A stretch of 64,000 nt of DNA from Pirellulales bacterium. GTDB lineage: Bacteria; Planctomycetota; Planctomycetia; Pirellulales; Lacipirellulaceae. The DNA lies in the NCBI GenBank assembly GCA_028279215.1, contig JANQOF010000020.1, forward strand, positions 1 to 64,000, read 5' to 3'. The notes beneath the pieces are model-generated. The model was given only the letters and a program-made list of their open reading frames with translations. It did not search any database and was not told the DNA's origin. The position numbers and the translations under genes are program-made. Of this stretch, positions 7,997 to 16,316 are shown piece by piece (the first letter of the stretch is position 1; every line of letters begins with the position of its first letter).

Positions 7997-8770
7997 TCAC
8001 TCCGCATACTCCACCCACACCAACACCAACCCATGCGCCGGCGCATTCGGTCCTGCCACACGGCGGTCGCGGGCGGCGAGGACTTCGGCAACCCAGTTGG
8101 GCTCGCGTGCGCCGCGGCCGACTTCGACTAGTGTGCCGACGATGCCACGGACCATGTTGTAGAGGAATCCGTCGCCTTCGACCTCGATGTCGATCTGCTC
8201 ACCGGCGGCACCCCCCTGCCCTACTTCGACTTTTGTGAGTGTGCGAACGGTCGAGCTGCGTTCGGAGCCGGTGGTTTCGAAGCAGGCGAAGTCGTGACGA
8301 CCGACCAAATGCACTGCGGCAGCTTGCATGGAAGCGACGTCGAGTTCATGCGGCACGTGCCAACGGTAACGGCGATCGAAGAGCGGCCGGACGCGTGAGT
8401 TGTGGATTTGATAGCGGTAGAGTTTCTTCAGCGCATCGTGCGTGGCATGAAAGCCATCAGGGGCTGTTTCGACGGCGCGAACCATTACGTCGTCTGGCAG
8501 CTTGGCGTTGAGCCCTTGGAGCAATCGTTCGGCGGGTAGCTCGCTGTTGGTTACTAGTCCAACCACTTGCCCCAGCGCATGCACGCCGGCGTCGGTCCGC
8601 CCGCTAGCGGTGAGCGTTGGCTGTTCGCCCGTGATTGAACACCAAGCCTCGGCAAGCGTGGCTTGCACGGTCGGTTCACTCGGCTGAAACTGCCAACCTG
8701 CGTAGTTGGTGCCGTCGTACGCGACGGTCAGTTTGAGCCAACGGCGCGTTGTGGACAAGGATTCGCTCAA
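7997..8770 (-). CDS. truA: tRNA pseudouridine(38-40) synthase TruA
   Basis: 257 residues. TruA isomerises uridines 38, 39 and 40 in the anticodon arm of many tRNAs. The core motif GRTDAGVHALGQVV contains the catalytic Asp60. LTVAYDGTNYAGWQFQ at the N-terminus and the FLYNMVRGIVGTLVEVG segment are also family hallmarks. The start is TTG at 8770, which overlaps the stop of the upstream Uma2-type gene (TTGA), so translation is probably coupled. The length is normal for the family. Confidence 0.96.
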   Translation of the reverse strand: MSESLSTTRRWLKLTVAYDGTNYAGWQFQPSEPTVQATLAEAWCSITGEQPTLTASGRTDAGVHALGQVVGLVTNSELPAERLLQGLNAKLPDDVMVRAVETAPDGFHATHDALKKLYRYQIHNSRVRPLFDRRYRWHVPHELDVASMQAAAVHLVGRHDFACFETTGSERSSTVRTLTKVEVGQGGAAGEQIDIEVEGDGFLYNMVRGIVGTLVEVGRGAREPNWVAEVLAARDRRVAGPNAPAHGLVLVWVEYAE

Positions 8771-9429
8771 CGTAGCTTGAGCTTGGTGAGAAGTTGATTG
8801 AGAGCTTCAGTCTCGCCAAATGTGTCGATGGCCTGCAGCGCGTGGGCCACCGAATCGCGATCCACGGACGGAAAACTCCGGCTGGTTGGACTTTCCTCGT
8901 ACCCATCAATACCCAGCGTCAGAAACACCAGTTCCCCGTCGCGAATCAGCCAGATTTCGGGCACGCCTAATTTGTGGAAGCCATTGATCCGATCGACCGA
9001 ACTGGCGTGTATGTCAATTTCAATCACCAAGTCCGGCGGTGGTATTTCTGTGAGATCGAGTTCCTTCACGCCTGTCAGCTTCGCTGCATTCTCGATCCAG
9101 AAACAGGAGTCAGGTTCCATGCCTTTTTCTAAGTCTTCGCGGCGATGGGTTACCGAGCCACCAGAAGTGACTTCAAGTCCGCGAAGGAATGCCATTAGAT
9201 GGACGAAGCGTTCGAGAAAGCGATCAGAGTTTTCGTGCGGTAGCGAAGGGCTCATTGTTTGAATCTCCATGAGTCCGCTGTCGTACGACACAAACACTCG
9301 ACGGTCGCCCAAGCCGTCGACGAATTTGACGTACGTGTCCCAACTAACGCCTTGCAGAGTGATGCCGTTTTCCCACAGCGACGGGATATCAGCCGATTCG
9401 ACACTCTTGGTATCTTCGACGGTGGCCAT
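8767..9429 (-). CDS. Uma2 family (DUF820) putative endonuclease-fold protein
   Basis: 220 residues from ATG 9429 (a GTG at 9471 would add 14). The Uma2 restriction-endonuclease-like fold is indicated by SYDSGLMEIQTMSPS, HRREDLEKGMEPDSCFWI and PPPDLVIEIDIHASSVDRI, with the motif order E...EPD...D-x-VIEI. The final KLGVPEIWLI is also characteristic. Members are numerous in cyanobacteria and planctomycetes and their biological role is not established. It overlaps truA by 4 nt and follows asd by about 50 bp in the same direction. Confidence 0.85.
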   Translation of the reverse strand: MATVEDTKSVESADIPSLWENGITLQGVSWDTYVKFVDGLGDRRVFVSYDSGLMEIQTMSPSLPHENSDRFLERFVHLMAFLRGLEVTSGGSVTHRREDLEKGMEPDSCFWIENAAKLTGVKELDLTEIPPPDLVIEIDIHASSVDRINGFHKLGVPEIWLIRDGELVFLTLGIDGYEESPTSRSFPSVDRDSVAHALQAIDTFGETEALNQLLTKLKLR

Positions 9430-9477
9430 GAGGCGATTCCATTGGGGATGTGTGGTTGCGAGTCCTTCCACTCAATC

Positions 9478-10491
9478 TTACACTGCCGCCGAGCTGTTGA
9501 CCAAAAGCTCGGCAATTTGCACCGCATTCGTGGCGGCGCCTTTGCGGAGGTTGTCGCTTACGCACCAGAACGTGAGACCGTTTTTGCAGGAGAGGTCTTC
9601 GCGAATGCGGCCGACGAACGTGGCGTCGTCGCCGTCGCAGTCTTTGGGCATCGGGTACTCCCCTGCCCCGAGATTGTCGACGACTTTGATGCCCGGCGTG
9701 GCCGCGAACAGATCGCGTGCTGCGTCGACGGAGATTTTCTTTTCGGTTTCCACCAGAATGCTCTCGCTGTGGCAGTTGCTCACTGGTACGCGTACACAGG
9801 TGGGGCAAACTTTGATCGACTCGTCGCCGAAGATCTTTTGGGTTTCCCAAACCATTTTCATTTCTTCGGAGGTGTAGCCTTCATGCTTCTCCGAACCGAT
9901 CTGCGGGATCAAGTTGAAGGCGATTGGGTAGGCGAACGCGGTGTGTTCGTGATCGTCGCCGTTGAGTGCCGCCTGGCTGCTGGCGACAAGTTCTTCCTGC
10001 CCTGCCACCCCTGCCCCGCTCGTGGCTTGGTAAGTGCTGACGACCACGCGGCGAATTCGGCCGGCGTCATGCAGCGGCTTCATGGCTAGCACCATTTGTG
10101 TGGTCGAACAGTTCGGACTGGCGATGATGCCTTGGTGGGCAAGCGCGGCTTCGGGGTTCACCTCGGGCACCACGAGCGGAACGGTGGGGTCCATCCGCCA
10201 GTAACCGCTTTCGTCGACGACCACACAGTTCCGCTCTTTGGCCCAAGGTACGAAGTCTTTCGCCACCGGGTCGGGCGTGCTGCCAATCGCGAGGTCGATG
10301 TCGTCAAACGCCTTGGGCTTGAGTTCCTCGACCGTGTGCTGCTGGCCGGCGAACTCGATGGTCGAGCCAGCCGAGCGGGCCGATGCCAAGAAGGTAATCT
10401 TCGAATGGGGAAACTCGCGTTCGACGAGCAAACGACGAATAATCTGACCTACGGCGCCGGTGGCGCCAACGATGGCAATCGACTCAAACAC
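9478..10491 (-). CDS. asd: Aspartate-semialdehyde dehydrogenase
   Basis: About 337 residues. It reduces aspartyl-4-phosphate to aspartate-4-semialdehyde with NADPH, the branch point toward lysine/diaminopimelate, threonine and methionine. Motifs: IAIVGATGAVGQ (nucleotide binding), the catalytic-Cys motif SPNCSTTQMV, and later VSNCHSESILVE. I chose GTG 10491, with GGGAG eight bases upstream, giving a start at FESIAIVG. Upstream GTG 10497 and TTG 10506 are possible but place the ribosome site badly. The substrate-channel segment TYQATSGAGVAGQEEL is intact. Confidence 0.95.
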   Translation of the reverse strand: MFESIAIVGATGAVGQIIRRLLVEREFPHSKITFLASARSAGSTIEFAGQQHTVEELKPKAFDDIDLAIGSTPDPVAKDFVPWAKERNCVVVDESGYWRMDPTVPLVVPEVNPEAALAHQGIIASPNCSTTQMVLAMKPLHDAGRIRRVVVSTYQATSGAGVAGQEELVASSQAALNGDDHEHTAFAYPIAFNLIPQIGSEKHEGYTSEEMKMVWETQKIFGDESIKVCPTCVRVPVSNCHSESILVETEKKISVDAARDLFAATPGIKVVDNLGAGEYPMPKDCDGDDATFVGRIREDLSCKNGLTFWCVSDNLRKGAATNAVQIAELLVNSSAAV

Positions 10492-10749
10492 AGACACTAC
10501 TCCCAAATAGCCACTCTATTAGACTGCCGGGCGCGATTCGCGCCGTAACTCACCGGTGACATAGACCACATTTCCCAGAGTTGGTTCACGCGGCGCGACA
10601 CGAACCAATTGAGTATAAAATGCCACAACAGGCGATGCCAGCGGTCAGGAACTCGTAGCCGGTCGTATTCTCGACGCCAAGCGGCTACGGTGGGCGACGA
10701 CGTCGTGGTAAAATGGTGCTTTCGCCACAGGCTTCTTCGTCTCGCGGCT

Positions 10750-11976
10750 ATGCCCAACACAACCGACAGCACGTTCGTATTCTGCACCTGCCAAACGGGT
10801 GCGGAGCAGCCGCTAAAGCGCGAAATCGCCGCGCGCCGACCGGGCTGGCGATTGGCGTTTTCGCGGCCTGGGTTTGTGAGCTTCAAGACGGATGAATCGC
10901 TAGGCGTGGTGCTCGATGGCGCCTTGCCCACCTTCGCGCGAACCCGGGCGATATCGCTTGGCAGAGTGACCAACCATTCGCTACGATCCGCTGCAGCCAG
11001 CGTATGGCAACTCGAGCCACTTCGGCGACTGATTGAGACGCACGAAGCGCTGACGTTGCACGTTTGGCAACGCGATTCGCAACTGCCCGGTGAGGGCCAT
11101 TGCGAACCGACCATTACCCCGCTGGCCGACGAGGCGCGCATGGCCATTCTCAATGCGGCCGCAGACGCCGGGGGCGACAACGTTGTGGCAAACAGTCGTG
11201 GCGCTGTTGCGCCGTCCGCCGGCATCGTGCTCGACGTGGTTTTGGTGGAGCCAAACCAGTGGTACGTCGGTTGGCATCGGGCCACATCGCGAGTCGAGCG
11301 ATGGCCTGGCGGCATTTTGCCCGTTGCCGCGCCCGACCAAATGGTGTCGCGCGCCTATCTGAAGATGGAAGAGGCGCTTAAGTGGTCGGGTTTGCCGGCC
11401 GCTCGTGGCGATGTGTGGGTGGAGTTGGGCTGCGCGCCAGGCGGAGCGAGCCAGGCGTTGTTGTCGCGCGGATATCAAGTCATTGGGATCGATCCCGCAG
11501 AGGTCGACGAGCCCGTGGCAAGCGATCCGCAGTTTGCTCACATTCGTAAGCGCGCCGCCGACGTTCGCCGCGTAGAGTTCGCGCCCGCCAATTGGCTCGC
11601 GGCCGATTTGAATGTCGCACCGCAATACACGCTCGACTCGGTAGAGGATGTGGTACAGCATCCGAGCACGTCGATCCGTGGTATGGTGCTCACGCTAAAA
11701 CTTGCTTCGTGGGATGTCGCCACGCCTGAAAAGCTTGGCGAGTATATCGAGCGGGTGAAGTCGTGGGGATTTCGCGACGTACGATTGCGGCAACTGGTGC
11801 ACAATCGACACGAGGTTTGCCTGGTGGCGCTGCACAGCCGAGGTCAACGTCGGATGAAACGATCTCGCAAGCGATCGGTGTTGCCCGATGACGCGAAGCC
11901 CGCGCCGATGAGCGACGAGACGGAGATCCGCTTCGACGCTCCCACCAAGATCGTTCCACGGCACCACTTTCGTTAA
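10750..11976 (+). CDS. RlmM/FtsJ-like SAM-dependent RNA 2'-O-methyltransferase
   Basis: 408 residues from ATG 10750. The N-terminal half is a THUMP-like RNA-binding region (CTCQTGAEQPLKREI opens it). The C-terminal half is an FtsJ-type methyltransferase with the K-D-K-E pattern: Lys in AYLKMEEAL, the SAM loop WVELGCAPGGASQALL, Asp in LAADLNVAPQ, Lys in LTLKLASWD and Glu in NRHEVCLVAL. This arrangement matches RlmM, which methylates C2498 of 23S rRNA. The exact target here is inferred. The C-terminus ends in an Arg/Lys-rich stretch. The next gene begins 14 bp downstream, so it likely heads the operon with the following three genes. Confidence 0.85.
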   Translation: MPNTTDSTFVFCTCQTGAEQPLKREIAARRPGWRLAFSRPGFVSFKTDESLGVVLDGALPTFARTRAISLGRVTNHSLRSAAASVWQLEPLRRLIETHEALTLHVWQRDSQLPGEGHCEPTITPLADEARMAILNAAADAGGDNVVANSRGAVAPSAGIVLDVVLVEPNQWYVGWHRATSRVERWPGGILPVAAPDQMVSRAYLKMEEALKWSGLPAARGDVWVELGCAPGGASQALLSRGYQVIGIDPAEVDEPVASDPQFAHIRKRAADVRRVEFAPANWLAADLNVAPQYTLDSVEDVVQHPSTSIRGMVLTLKLASWDVATPEKLGEYIERVKSWGFRDVRLRQLVHNRHEVCLVALHSRGQRRMKRSRKRSVLPDDAKPAPMSDETEIRFDAPTKIVPRHHFR

Positions 11977-11990
11977 CGGTTGTCATTGGC

Positions 11991-13343
11991 ATGGGCTGGC
12001 GAAATCCATTCTTTCAGAAGAAGCGCGGCGGCCGCAGCACTGGAATGCGGAATCTGGCCTACTGGAGCGAGCTGCTGTTGAGCGTTTCGCTGGTGGTGGT
12101 CGGCGGCGCGACGTTGCTGTTGCACATCTTTCAGGTGTTAGTGCCCGACTGGCGCGCGTCGCGCGCGCCGGCTGGCTTTGAAGCGGGTATTTGCGAGATC
12201 ACCGAACAACGGGAGCCCCGTCGCGATGGTCCATTGGGTGTGATTGGTTCGGGCCTCGAACTGCAGGCGTCGCGCGTGACCGACGATGGCAAGCTGTTGC
12301 CGCCGGTTTGGATCAAGCGCGAAGTGGGCAGTTTCTCCCCCACCCGCACGGACGTGGAAGACATGGCCGCGATTTACGCCGTGGGTACTGACCACGCATG
12401 CTGGTTCGATCCGAACAATAGTAGCCGGTTGATGCTGCGCCGACCGCTGCGGTGGTGGCCTTGGCCGGTGGCTCTCATTCCGTTGTCGTTGTTTGCCGTT
12501 GGTGTGTGGGGAATCATCGCCTCCCTCATGCAGGTGGTCACGTCGGTCGAACGTCGCAGTCTGGTGGCCGGCAACGCGCGGCGACTCGACCCCATGCGAG
12601 AATCGTCGGCCGAGTCGGCGACACTCGCCGAGTTCAGCGCCGCCGATGAGGAGCATGGTGTGCGTTATCCGCATCGCCTGCCGGCGATCGGCACTGCCGG
12701 GTGGCGGATGGCCGGGTTGATGCTCGTGACCACGATATGGAACATTCTTTTGGCGTACTTCGTGTACGTCGCGTCGTTGCAAATGCTGCGCGGCGATCCG
12801 GCATGGCTGGTGCTTGTTCTTGTTGTAATGCTCGGCCTGGTTGGCCTGTGGTTGGCGTTCAACCTGATTCGCGAGTTCTGGGAACGCCGTGGCATCGGGC
12901 AAACTCACCTGGAAATCTCCGAGCATCCGCTTGCCCTTGGCGGCCAGTACGCGGTGTTTCTGTCGCAAACCGGCCGCATGAAACTGCGCCGACTGACGGC
13001 GGAGTTGGTTTGCGAGGAAGCCGCCAGTTATCAGCAGGGAACCGATTTGCGAACATCGGTCGCGGTGGTTCATCGTGAGGAGCTTGGCAAATGGATTGGC
13101 ATTCGTGTCGAGATGGGCCAGCCGTTTGAGATGGACTTTACCTTCACCGTGCCCGCCGAAGCGATGCACTCGTTCCGCTCGCCGCACAACGAGGTTCGTT
13201 GGATGCTGGTCGTCGAGGGCGAGACCGATCGCGGGCAAGAAGTCCACCGTCAATACTCCATGAATGTTCGCCCTGCCATCAAGCCCGGCGACGGCCAGCA
13301 GGTGGCATTTGTCGAACCCAGCGAAATGGAGCCAACCGCATGA
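11991..13343 (+). CDS. DUF3592-like membrane protein with arrestin-like C-terminal domain
   Basis: 450 residues from ATG 11991. Predicted layout: one hydrophobic helix (about 25-50), a soluble domain of DUF3592 character, a helix pair (about 155-180), a second helix pair (about 240-295), then a beta-rich cytoplasmic or periplasmic domain from about 305 with HLEISEHPLALGG, VVHREELG, FTFTVPAEAMHSF and VRWMLVVEGETDRG. The last pattern (VPxxAxHSFxxxHNxVxWxLVVxG) is what one sees in arrestin-fold beta-sandwiches. No enzymatic motif is visible. It overlaps the next gene by ATGA, which implies translational coupling. Confidence 0.7.
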   Translation: MGWRNPFFQKKRGGRSTGMRNLAYWSELLLSVSLVVVGGATLLLHIFQVLVPDWRASRAPAGFEAGICEITEQREPRRDGPLGVIGSGLELQASRVTDDGKLLPPVWIKREVGSFSPTRTDVEDMAAIYAVGTDHACWFDPNNSSRLMLRRPLRWWPWPVALIPLSLFAVGVWGIIASLMQVVTSVERRSLVAGNARRLDPMRESSAESATLAEFSAADEEHGVRYPHRLPAIGTAGWRMAGLMLVTTIWNILLAYFVYVASLQMLRGDPAWLVLVLVVMLGLVGLWLAFNLIREFWERRGIGQTHLEISEHPLALGGQYAVFLSQTGRMKLRRLTAELVCEEAASYQQGTDLRTSVAVVHREELGKWIGIRVEMGQPFEMDFTFTVPAEAMHSFRSPHNEVRWMLVVEGETDRGQEVHRQYSMNVRPAIKPGDGQQVAFVEPSEMEPTA

Positions 13344-13777
13344 GAGTCCTTGCCGCGAATCATTCGCCGCTGGCAGATATTCGTATCGAAAAATCGGACA
13401 AGCCATTCGAGCCTGGCGACGTGCTGCGCGGCAGTTTCTGCGTACGTGCCGAGCATGCCGCGGAGGCGCGTTCGGCGGAACTGTCGGTGCTTTGGTACAC
13501 CGCCGGCAAGGGCGACGAAGACTTCGGCGTGCACTACTTCCAACGCTACTCTGCCGATGGGCCCGAGGCGGTGGAGTTGTCGCGACGTCGAGAGTTTCGC
13601 ACATTGCTGCCTGCCAGTCCCTTAAGTTACGACGGGTTTGTGGTGAAGGTCTGTTGGTGCGCCCGGCTGCGACTGTTTCTGCCCCGCGGACGGCAGTCAG
13701 TCATCGAGGCAGGTTTTCAATTAGGGCGCGTCGCCGCTGCTCATGAACCAACCTTGGTCTCCACGGAGGAAGCTTAG
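13340..13777 (+). CDS. Small arrestin-like beta-sandwich protein
   Basis: 145 residues from ATG 13340, overlapping the stop of the preceding gene (ATGA). The sequence is predicted to be mostly beta: IRIEKSDKPFEPGDVLRGSF, AELSVLWYTAGKG, VELSRRREFRT and DGFVVKVCWCARLRLFLP. The PFEPGDVLRGSF and VVKVCWCARLRL patterns resemble the two halves of an arrestin-fold or SpoOM-type domain, echoing the C-terminal domain of its neighbour. I do not recognise a named family. It probably works with the membrane protein and the P-loop ATPase on either side. Confidence 0.7.
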   Translation: MRVLAANHSPLADIRIEKSDKPFEPGDVLRGSFCVRAEHAAEARSAELSVLWYTAGKGDEDFGVHYFQRYSADGPEAVELSRRREFRTLLPASPLSYDGFVVKVCWCARLRLFLPRGRQSVIEAGFQLGRVAAAHEPTLVSTEEA

Positions 13778-13791
13778 CCGCTGCCTGAAAG

Positions 13792-14469
13792 ATGACTCCA
13801 CCCACCCGCGACTCGAATCCGTTCGCCACCTGTTGGACGAATCCACTCGCGGCCGAGTGGATTGCCGCCGAAGGTCCTGAGCTTGGCAGCTTGGTGTCGC
13901 GATTGCAATCGACAAACTGGCGCGGGCAAATCGTAGGGCCGCACGGTGTGGGGAAGTCAACGTTACTGGCCGCGATGTGTCAGCACATCGAAGGCGTGGG
14001 GCGACGCTGGGTGCAAGTGACCTTGGGTAGCGGCGAACGCGGCATGGGCTGGCACCAGTTGCGTCGAACGAAGCTGACTCCCAAGACGTTGCTGGTCGTC
14101 GACGGATACGAGCAGTTAGGCAGTCTTGCGCGCCGTATTGTTCGCTTGCGTTCAAAGTTCTCTGACTCCGGGTTACTCGTTACCGCTCACGAAGATGTAA
14201 GACTGCCGATGCTCGCCCAACTCGTACCCAGCCTGAGTGTCACCAAAATGGTTTTCCGGCGACTGACCTTCGAACGCCAGACGCAAGTGACCGAACTCGA
14301 CGTGGCTGACGCATTCAATGCATGCAATGGGAACATTCGGGAAACTCTGTTCAAGCTCTACGATTTGCACGAACGGCACGCTCGCGCCGCACGTAATGCA
14401 AACATCCGGAACGCGTATACAGTCGGTGGAGACGACTCGCCTATTGCGGCCGGACTTGTGCGCGACTAA
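13792..14469 (+). CDS. Small P-loop ATP-binding protein of unknown function
   Basis: 225 residues from ATG 13792, 14 bp after the arrestin-like gene. Walker A is GPHGVGKSTLL (about residues 44-54) and Walker B is LLVVDGYEQL (about residues 99-108). A sensor-like LLVTAHEDVRLP follows, and a basic C-terminus with DLHERHARAARN. The order looks like an STAND/ORC-type or AAA-like minimal ATPase, without a visible effector domain. ATP binding is well supported; hydrolysis is likely and function is unknown. It is the fourth and last gene of the 10.7-14.5 kb operon. Confidence 0.75.
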   Translation: MTPPTRDSNPFATCWTNPLAAEWIAAEGPELGSLVSRLQSTNWRGQIVGPHGVGKSTLLAAMCQHIEGVGRRWVQVTLGSGERGMGWHQLRRTKLTPKTLLVVDGYEQLGSLARRIVRLRSKFSDSGLLVTAHEDVRLPMLAQLVPSLSVTKMVFRRLTFERQTQVTELDVADAFNACNGNIRETLFKLYDLHERHARAARNANIRNAYTVGGDDSPIAAGLVRD

Positions 14470-14798
14470 TTGTCGAGTGCATGCGAGGTTGGGGGGCCGG
14501 TGCGGTAGTCTCCGCAACAAACGGCAATTGACGACTTTACGCCACATCGCGGCGGTGTGTTGTTTCTTTGAAACATGACATGCGAAGTGGGTTTGGCTAG
14601 AGTACACTGAAGTATTGAGCACCGGGAAAACAGGGACGCACCCGTTGCGGCCGCAGGGGTTTGCTAACCAGCAAGGTCTGCCTAAGAAAAAGTTGCTTCC
14701 ATTTTGTGGGATTGGCTGCCCGCCTCGTTGCAAAAGCGCGCTGTAGTCATTCAGATGGGGGTGGGTGAATAGTCTCTTCCCAAACGAGAATCAAAGTG
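14470..14798. other. Intergenic region upstream of the Cys-rich secreted protein
   Basis: I see no convincing gene or terminator. Overlapping open frames on the minus strand are low-complexity shadows. The promoter of the gene starting at 14799 should lie here, but I could not single out convincing -35/-10 boxes. Confidence 0.5.
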
Positions 14799-15611
14799 AT
14801 GAACAAGACAACGACTAAATTCGGATTTGCGTGTGCGGCGCTCGCAGCTCTTTGCCTGACGTCGGCAACCGCCAGCGCTCAGTGTGCAACGTGTGCCGTT
14901 CCCCAAGTTGCCTACTCGCCAGTGGTGTACAACACATACTACGACGGTTGGTACCTTGGCAAGAATATGCGGCGGTGGTTTGGCACCGCCCCGGCGCCGG
15001 CTTATCAGGTTAGCTATGCTCCGACGTACACAACTGCCTACGCGCCGACGTACAGCTATGCGTCGTACGCTCCGTCGTGCACCACTTGTGGCACGTCGCC
15101 TTGCGCTTGCTCGACGCAAAGTTGCTTCCGACCCGTTGTCATGACGCCCACGTGTTCGACCTGCTGCTACGCTCCTGCGTGCGGCACATGCACAACCTGT
15201 GGTACGTGCGATACCTGCAGCACGTGTGGAACGTGCGACACTTGCGCCGGGGGAGTAACGCAAACCACGTTCGACGCTCCCGTGTCGTCGAGTTGCCCAA
15301 CCTGCGGCACCAGCGCCAAGGTGCAAGCGAGCACCGACGACGTCGCGCCGTCGATTTCCAACACGCCGCCACGAACTTTTCAAGAAACCGACCGCATGAA
15401 CCCCACGCCCGTCGACGAATCGGCGGACAATTCCAACGCCGATTGGGACGCTCCTCAACTGTTCGACCCCAACGATCAGGTGACCAAGCGTCCAACTGCA
15501 CCCGTGTGGACCGCGGTATACAAAAAGCCGGCGAGCATCACGTCGATCAGCGCCGCGAATAAGCCGGTTGCCTCTTCGACCAGTACCATCCGATGGAGTT
15601 CGGGCCGTTAA
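14799..15611 (+). CDS. Secreted Cys/Thr-rich repeat protein
   Basis: 270 residues from ATG 14799 (a GTG lies one codon upstream). A Sec signal peptide is clear (hydrophobic CAALAALCLTSATASAQ). It is followed by a Tyr/Pro/Ala-rich stretch with APTYxxxYAPTYSYASYAP and then dense CxxC-type repeats: CTTCGTSPCAC, CGTCTTCGTCDTCSTCGTCD. About 25 cysteines lie in the middle third. The C-terminal half is Asp/Pro/Thr-rich. Planctomycetes are known for secreted Cys-rich proteins linked to the envelope. A role in surface cross-linking or metal binding is inference. The tandem CGTCxTC units are encoded by short DNA repeats, so length may vary between strains. A strong terminator follows. Confidence 0.8.
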   Translation: MNKTTTKFGFACAALAALCLTSATASAQCATCAVPQVAYSPVVYNTYYDGWYLGKNMRRWFGTAPAPAYQVSYAPTYTTAYAPTYSYASYAPSCTTCGTSPCACSTQSCFRPVVMTPTCSTCCYAPACGTCTTCGTCDTCSTCGTCDTCAGGVTQTTFDAPVSSSCPTCGTSAKVQASTDDVAPSISNTPPRTFQETDRMNPTPVDESADNSNADWDAPQLFDPNDQVTKRPTAPVWTAVYKKPASITSISAANKPVASSTSTIRWSSGR

Positions 15612-15636
15612 GCGAGCATCAAGTTCGAGACCCAGT

Positions 15637-15673
15637 AGCCAAGTCGCGACTAGTTCGTGGCTTGGCTTTTTTT
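15637..15673 (+). terminator. Rho-independent terminator of the Cys-rich protein gene
   Basis: AGCCAAG (15637-15643) pairs perfectly with CTTGGCT (15661-15667), followed immediately by a run of seven T (15667-15673). It lies 26 bp after the stop codon, in the right place and orientation. Confidence 0.85.
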
Positions 15674-16316
15674 GTTGGATTCATGTCCGCGTTCCGAAAC
15701 GCCCCGGTTGTTTCCCTATGGGGCAAAACCCCTATTCCTAAACGGTTGCACTGCACCACCTTGCGATTTCGCCCCAGCGTCCGTGGCCGAAGACGATTTG
15801 TTGGGGCAAAACTCAATGCGTGTCGCGAACGGCCGATTCCATAAATCTAAGGTACTCAAAGACTTAAGGGATCGAGCGGCTGCCAACCATCATGAGTTTT
15901 GCCCCAGGGTTTTCCGCAGTTGGGGCAAAACCTCCTTGGGGAAATCCCAAGTACCCAATGACCAACCGAAATCCTCTGGAAGCCAATAGCCGACAGCTAA
16001 CGGCCCGCGCAGCGGAACTCGGTAGCCACTTGCCACCAGCACTAGCCAACCAAGTTGCCAAACACCCACCGCTACATCGTACGGCAGTACCATTTGACCA
16101 AATCAAGAATCGATTTCCACAACGATTCTTGGCCACCTTTCGCTGGGGCGAGAATGGGGTAGCAACCAAATCATGTCCGAAGGCCTATAGTCACCGCAAT
16201 CTGGCTGAGAAGGAATCAGGCAGCGCCGACGCAGATCTGTCTGAACAAGCGGAGCGCCGCCCCAGGTTGCCGCTGGGAATCTCTGTTTGTAGGCGTCACT
16301 GTTCTTAGCAGCTACG
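15674..16316. other. Gene-free stretch with GGGGCAAAAC repeats
   Basis: No protein-like frame of any strand stands out in these 640 bases. The decamer GGGGCAAAAC appears three times on the plus strand (15720-15729, 15803-15812, 15922-15931) and once inverted (GTTTTGCCCC, 15896-15905). The last two form a perfect 10-bp inverted repeat. The rest looks like decayed intergenic DNA. Confidence 0.6.
15896..15931. repeat. Perfect 10-bp inverted repeat of GTTTTGCCCC
   Basis: GTTTTGCCCC (15896-15905), a 16-nt loop, then GGGGCAAAAC (15922-15931). The same decamer recurs at 15720 and 15803. There is no T-run, so it is not a classical terminator. It may be an element end or a protein-binding site. Confidence 0.7.

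Noticed and set aside
12138..13604. 488-codon minus-strand frame overlapping the DUF3592-like gene
   Set aside because: Rich in His, Arg and Gln as usual for shadow frames in GC-rich genes; the plus strand carries coherent transmembrane and beta patterns with coupled starts.
15657..15989. Plus-strand frame after the terminator of the Cys-rich gene
   Set aside because: Covers the GGGGCAAAAC repeats; composition is not protein-like.
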